This document shows, piece after piece, positions 6,772-9,515 of a stretch of 9,515 nt of DNA. The notes below the pieces were generated by a model, which worked only from the letters and a program-made list of their open reading frames with translations, ran no database searches and was not told the origin of the DNA. Position 1 is the stretch's first letter, and the number at the start of each line of letters is the position of its first letter. A program made the translations under genes and the position numbers. This DNA comes from Pseudomonadota bacterium (GTDB lineage: Bacteria; Pseudomonadota; Gammaproteobacteria; Xanthomonadales; Rhodanobacteraceae). The stretch covers positions 1 through 9,515 of the forward strand of contig JAJXTX010000014.1 in the NCBI GenBank assembly GCA_021783385.1, given 5' to 3'.

Positions 6772-7719
6772 TCACGGCGTCGAACCGTAGCCGCCCGCCA
6801 CGCCCTTGCTGGCATACGCCACCGCATCATGCGGGTGCAGGCTTTCCTGGTGCTCGACGCGGATATGGAAATCGCTGAGGTGGTCGTCGCCGTCGAGCGC
6901 CTTCTGGATGCGCCGGGCGGCGTCTTCGCAGAACATCAGGTTGGCGCCGTTGGCCAGCGCGAAGGCCTGCTCGTCTTCGCGCTTCACTGCGGTCTGCACC
7001 GGGGTGCCGAGCGCCTGCTCGACGCGGTTGATCAGGTCGATCAGCCGCAGGCCGGCGCCGGGCCGCGGACGCACGCGCAGGCAGGCCACGCTGCGCTGCG
7101 CGTGCGGCGTGGCGAGGATGCCCTGCTCGCTGCCCAACCAGGCCAGTACGGCGGCGCGGTCGATCGGCGCGCCGGCGCCGAAGTCGCGCGCGAACTGATC
7201 CTGGATCAGCTGACGCGACAGCGCGGCCGAGGCCGGGCAGGTGGACGAATACACCACCTCGGTGCCCAGTTCGAGCAGAAAGGCGTCGCCGGTGAGGCTG
7301 GCCTCGATCGTCACCGGATAGGCGCGCCAGCCGCTGTTCTCGCTGCGCAGCGCAGGCCGACGCACCAGCTGTTCGAACTTGATGCTGAGGCAGGCGCGGT
7401 CGGCCAGCTTGTCGTGCGAATCGAGAAAGCCGCGCAGCAGCGCACGCAGCATGGTGACGGTGAGCGGCTGCGTGCCGAGCGCCTGCTCGACCTGCAGATA
7501 CAGCCGCGACATGTGGATGCCGCGCTTGTCCGGCTGCTTCAGGTTGACGAAGGCGCCGACGCGGGCGCTGACCCGCTGCGGCTCGCCGTCGCCGGCATCG
7601 AAATGCACCGGCACCTGGATGTCGGCCATGCCGACCCAGTCCAGCGCACCGGCCAGATGCGGCTGCGCGTGCACGGCCACGTCGGGCAGCAGGCGAGCGG
7701 TATGTTCCTGATTCGTCAT
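6772..7719 (-). CDS. folE2: GTP cyclohydrolase FolE2 (type IB)
   Basis: A 315-residue enzyme that converts GTP to 7,8-dihydroneopterin triphosphate, the first step of tetrahydrofolate synthesis in the cytoplasm. Family signatures run the length of the protein: VGAFVNLKQPDKRGIHMSRL (54-73), YSSTCPASAALSRQLI (157-172) carrying the metal- and catalysis-linked Cys161, TPHAQRS (204-210) with His206, VKREDEQAFALANGANLMFC (245-264) with its acidic residues, and HPHDA (295-299). The spacing between Cys161 and His206 is that of the longer members of the family. The start at 7719 has AGGA seven bases upstream (7727-7730). It follows the squalene-synthase-like gene on the same strand after 124 bases and could be in the same transcript or have its own promoter. 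In some bacteria folE2 is under zinc (Zur) control; I saw no clear Zur-type palindrome here. Confidence 0.95.
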   Translation of the reverse strand: MTNQEHTARLLPDVAVHAQPHLAGALDWVGMADIQVPVHFDAGDGEPQRVSARVGAFVNLKQPDKRGIHMSRLYLQVEQALGTQPLTVTMLRALLRGFLDSHDKLADRACLSIKFEQLVRRPALRSENSGWRAYPVTIEASLTGDAFLLELGTEVVYSSTCPASAALSRQLIQDQFARDFGAGAPIDRAAVLAWLGSEQGILATPHAQRSVACLRVRPRPGAGLRLIDLINRVEQALGTPVQTAVKREDEQAFALANGANLMFCEDAARRIQKALDGDDHLSDFHIRVEHQESLHPHDAVAYASKGVAGGYGSTP

Positions 7720-7774
7720 CGGCGGGTCCTGGCAGCGGCAGACGGATCGCCGCGAAGCACTGCAATCTTGGGGC

Positions 7775-7791
7775 TGCGCGTCCGTCGCGCA
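7775..7791. repeat. GC-rich stem-loop between the squalene-synthase-like gene and folE2
   Basis: TGCGCG and CGCGCA are perfect six-base arms around a five-base loop, 53 bases past the stop of the squalene-synthase-like gene and 56 bases before the folE2 start. It is symmetrical, so it could fold in either transcript. There is no T-run after it, which argues against an intrinsic terminator; it may be a leader structure or chance. The rest of the 124-base gap holds no gene, and only weak promoter-like hexamers. Confidence 0.28.
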
Positions 7792-7843
7792 ATAGTGGCG
7801 ACGCGGAAACGCTGCGTCCTGAACGGTGCGGGCGGCATGCGCC

Positions 7844-8698
7844 TCAGCCCAGCTGGCGCTGCCAGGCGCGGGCGGCGCGCCACGCCTGCAGCGCGGTGTC
7901 CAGCCCGCTGCGCGGCTGGCCCGCCTGCAGCGCCGCCAGCGCGTCGGTGGCCATGACGGCGCGCTGCGCCAGCCGGCGTGCGTGGTGCGACTCCAGTGCG
8001 CGAAACACGCTGAGCGGCCCGGCCAGCGCGGCGGACTCGCGCCAGCTGGCCTGCAGATCCTGCAGCTGCGCCCTGACTGCCTGCTGCCGGGCGGCGCCGG
8101 GCGTGCGCAGCTGCGCCCGGCTGAGACCGTGCCGCGCCAGCTGCGCCATCGGCAGTGGCAGGCGATCGCGCTCGGCGTCCCGCTCCAGCCGCAGCAGGGC
8201 GTGCAGCAGATGGTTGAGTGAGGCGAGCCGTGCCGCGCGCTCGGCCGATGCGTCGGCGCCGTACCACCAGGCAGTTTCCAGCGCGGCCAGCGCGCCATGC
8301 AGCGGCAGGGCGGCGCGCAGCTGGGCCGGGAAATCCGGAGCGGTGCCCTGCTCCAGCTGGGCCATCGCGGCCAGCACCGGCGCCAGCCAGCACTCGCCGG
8401 CGATGGCGTGCGCGCGCTCGTCATCAAACAGCACCTGGGTCAGCGGATGGCGGCCACCGCTGGCGGCCGCGCCGCTCAGCTCCTCGGCCCACCACTGCAG
8501 CTTGGCCGCAGCCACCTGCGGCTCGCGGATGCCATAGGCCGCGGCCAGCAGCTCCTGCTCCAACGCGGCCAGCGCGAGATGCCCGGGATAGCGCGCGCCA
8601 TCGACGAAGACCAGCGCGACGCGCTGCTGCGGCTGCACCGCCAGCCACTTGTCGATGAAGCCCTGCAGCACCGGGTCGGGTTCACCCTGCCCGCTCAT
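7844..8698 (-). CDS. Squalene/phytoene synthase-fold protein, NDUFAF6-like
   Basis: A 284-residue, all-helical protein related to squalene/phytoene synthases but apparently a divergent member. Recognition rests on RYPGHLALAALEQELLAAAYG (36-56), followed by IREPQVAAAKLQWWAEELSG (57-76). The latter corresponds to the V-EP---I-LQWW-E-L signature of the NDUFAF6 (C8orf38) branch, whose mitochondrial member helps assemble respiratory complex I. In true synthases the equivalent helix carries the first DxxxD motif, and none is seen here. Around 163-191 (NHLLHALLRLERD to LPLPMAQLARHGLS) the second motif region aligns better with NDUFAF6-like proteins than with NILRDVGED-type sites, although a DAERD string occurs there. 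The ATG overlaps the TGA of the upstream phosphatase gene (ATGA at 8695-8698), so translation is probably coupled. Enzymatic activity is doubtful; a non-catalytic or respiratory role is inference from family and context. Confidence 0.83.
   Translation of the reverse strand: MSGQGEPDPVLQGFIDKWLAVQPQQRVALVFVDGARYPGHLALAALEQELLAAAYGIREPQVAAAKLQWWAEELSGAAASGGRHPLTQVLFDDERAHAIAGECWLAPVLAAMAQLEQGTAPDFPAQLRAALPLHGALAALETAWWYGADASAERAARLASLNHLLHALLRLERDAERDRLPLPMAQLARHGLSRAQLRTPGAARQQAVRAQLQDLQASWRESAALAGPLSVFRALESHHARRLAQRAVMATDALAALQAGQPRSGLDTALQAWRAARAWQRQLG
8695..8698 (-). promoter_or_regulatory. ATGA stop/start overlap (HAD phosphatase to squalene-synthase-like)
   Basis: On the minus strand the phosphatase stop TGA (8697-8695) shares two bases with the ATG (8698-8696) of the next gene, in a different frame. 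There is no strong ribosome site ahead of it, so reinitiation by the same ribosomes is likely. It argues that the downstream start is 8698 and not the longer open frame to 8770. Confidence 0.75.
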
Positions 8699-9378
8699 GC
8701 AGAGACCGGCCGCAGCCGCAGCAGCTCGGCGAGGTCGGCGGGATGATCGAGCACCACGTCGGCGCCCCACGCGTGCGGATCGCCACCGTCCAGATAGCCC
8801 CAGCTCACCGCCACCGTATAAAGGCCCGCTGAGGCGCCGGCCTCGACATCGCGACGGTCATCGCCGACGAACAAGGTGTGCGCCGGGTCCAGCCCGGCGC
8901 GCTCGCAGGCGAGCCGCACCGGCGCCGGATCGGGCTTCTTCACCGGCAAGGTGTCGCCGCTCACCACCGCGCTGGCGCGTCCGCCCCAGCCGATCCGCAG
9001 CAGCAGTTCGTCGGTGAGGAAGCCGGCCTTGTTGGTGACGATGCCCCAGCGCAAGCCGTGGCCCTCGATGCGTTCGAGCAGGCTGTCGATACCGTCGAAC
9101 GGCGCGGTCTGCTCGCCCATCACGCGCTGATAGAGCTCCAGGTAACGCGGCAGCAGCGCATCCAGCGCCAGCTCGTCGTGCGCCGCATAGGCACAGCGCA
9201 GCACCGCCCGCGCCCCGCGCGACACCACTTCGCGCACCGGCGCGTAGGGCGGCGGCGGCACGACCTGCTCGGCGCAGTGCGCCAGCAGCGCAGCGTAAAG
9301 ATCCGGCGCGCTGTCGAGCAGGGTGCCGTCCAGATCGAACAGCACACCGCGGATGGTGTCAGGCAGGGCGCGGTTCAT
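8695..9378 (-). CDS. gph: HAD-superfamily phosphatase, Gph/MupP type
   Basis: A 227-residue cytoplasmic HAD subfamily IA phosphatase with all four motifs. Motif I is FDLDGTLLDS (14-23; nucleophile D15 and acid/base D17), motif II is VTNK (T115), motif III is the lysine in PVKKPDP (145-151), and motif IV is VGDDRRD (171-177). A helical cap lies between motifs I and II. Annotation pipelines usually call such proteins phosphoglycolate phosphatase, which clears 2-phosphoglycolate formed during DNA repair. However, it lies directly after ubiG, the position occupied in Pseudomonas by mupP, which dephosphorylates MurNAc-6-phosphate in peptidoglycan recycling; the sequence alone does not decide between them. 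It is linked by ATGA overlaps to ubiG (9375-9378) and to the downstream squalene-synthase-like gene (8695-8698), and its ribosome site is weak, which fits translational coupling. The longer open frame up to 9447 lies inside ubiG and is not used. Confidence 0.9.
   Translation of the reverse strand: MNRALPDTIRGVLFDLDGTLLDSAPDLYAALLAHCAEQVVPPPPYAPVREVVSRGARAVLRCAYAAHDELALDALLPRYLELYQRVMGEQTAPFDGIDSLLERIEGHGLRWGIVTNKAGFLTDELLLRIGWGGRASAVVSGDTLPVKKPDPAPVRLACERAGLDPAHTLFVGDDRRDVEAGASAGLYTVAVSWGYLDGGDPHAWGADVVLDHPADLAELLRLRPVSA
9375..9378 (-). promoter_or_regulatory. ATGA stop/start overlap (ubiG to HAD phosphatase)
   Basis: The ubiG stop TGA (9377-9375) overlaps the phosphatase ATG (9378-9376). 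Only a weak G-rich stretch precedes it. This second overlap in the same cluster supports a single coupled transcript running ubiG, phosphatase, squalene-synthase-like gene. Confidence 0.72.
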
Positions 9379-9515
9379 GCGCCGCTGCCCGCTGCAGGCC
9401 GGCGCGCGCCGAGCAGATAGTTGACCGCGGTGAAGCGGCTCAGCCATGCCCTGCGGCTGAGCGGGTTGTAGCCCAACCCGGCGATGTCCTGCAGCTCCAG
9501 ACCGGCGTGGCGCAG
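9375..9515 (-). CDS. ubiG: Ubiquinone biosynthesis O-methyltransferase UbiG, C-terminal end (start outside window)
   Basis: The last 46 codons of a gene entering from beyond the right edge. The translation includes HAGLELQDIAGLGYNPLSR followed by the ending VNYLLGARRP. This matches the C-terminal signature of UbiG: a conserved G-x-x-YNP strand, then a V-NY-L motif. UbiG is a SAM-dependent enzyme that performs both O-methylation steps of ubiquinone synthesis, using a Rossmann-fold domain that lies upstream of this window. The stop TGA (9375-9377) overlaps the ATG of the HAD phosphatase (9376-9378), so the two are translationally linked. The assignment is made from a short piece, but the downstream phosphatase is the usual companion of ubiG in gammaproteobacteria. 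Confidence 0.85.
   Translation of the reverse strand: MRHAGLELQDIAGLGYNPLSRRAWLSRFTAVNYLLGARRPAAGSGA

Noticed and set aside
3881..6790. 969-codon open frame on the plus strand
   Set aside because: Out of frame with the hydrolase and FAD genes and antisense to the glycosyltransferase. Its residues are the Arg/Ala-rich mix typical of off-frame high-GC DNA; only the short ABC ATPase part (4337-4617) and a piece of the permease are real homology.
5502..6830. 442-codon minus-strand open frame opposite the FAD gene
   Set aside because: Antisense shadow of a gene with clear FAD-binding motifs; composition dominated by Arg, Ala and Gln.
7772..7810. TTGCGC and AAGATT, 17 bases apart on the minus strand, as a folE2 promoter
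   Set aside because: Each hexamer matches only three of six consensus positions; the -35 candidate is also part of the stem-loop.
6601..7956. 451-codon plus-strand open frame across folE2
   Set aside because: Antisense to an unambiguous FolE2; low-complexity composition and no recognisable motif.
8699..8770. N-terminal extension of the squalene-synthase-like protein
   Set aside because: The added 24 residues are Arg/Ala-rich and lie inside the phosphatase gene; the ATGA overlap at 8695-8698 gives a natural start.
1..9515. Mobile elements, CRISPR arrays, tRNA genes, phage or defence genes
   Set aside because: No transposase or integrase motif, no regularly spaced repeat and no cloverleaf-like sequence was seen when reading both strands.

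Overview
The window is GC-rich chromosomal DNA with almost no spare space. It most likely comes from a gammaproteobacterium of the Xanthomonadales/Lysobacterales (Rhodanobacter- or Dyella-like). That placement is an inference from base composition, from the style of the GAF/PAS/GGDEF proteins, and from the ubiG - HAD phosphatase - squalene-synthase-like gene order; no search was run.

Layout. (i) 1-3331: two c-di-GMP synthase genes end towards each other 26 bases apart. One is the C-terminal part of a GAF-GGDEF protein on the plus strand. The other is a complete GAF-PAS4-GGDEF protein on the minus strand. Both keep a GGDEF active site and an RxxD inhibitory site. (ii) 3332-3548: a divergent intergenic region with a plausible minus-strand promoter and a small perfect palindrome. 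(iii) 3549-4304: a small lipoprotein alpha/beta hydrolase with an intact Ser-Asp-His triad. (iv) 4337-4930: wreckage of an osmoprotectant (glycine betaine/choline-type) ABC transporter. It consists of the first ~90 residues of the ATPase joined to the middle of the permease, with a frame change, an in-frame stop and a further frameshift. (v) 4958-5599, minus strand: a compact family-2 glycosyltransferase. (vi) 5727-6710, plus strand: a renalase-like FAD-dependent oxidoreductase. (vii) 6772-9515, minus strand: in transcription order, the end of ubiG, a Gph/MupP-type HAD phosphatase, a squalene/phytoene-synthase-fold protein resembling NDUFAF6, and, after a 124-base gap, folE2. The first three are joined by two ATGA stop/start overlaps.

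How the genes relate. The minus-strand cluster on the right reads as a translationally coupled housekeeping unit: ubiquinone methylation, phosphosugar or phosphoglycolate salvage, and a possible respiratory assembly factor, followed by the zinc-type GTP cyclohydrolase that opens folate synthesis. The left end is c-di-GMP signalling. The centre is a patchwork of singletons around a decayed transporter.

I found no tRNA or rRNA gene, CRISPR array, insertion sequence, phage gene or convincing novel defence or mobile system. The most useful leads are the transporter remnant, the squalene-synthase-like protein in the ubiG operon, and whether the HAD enzyme is MupP rather than Gph. Several very long open frames opposite or across these genes (up to 969 codons) are high-GC artefacts and are not annotated.
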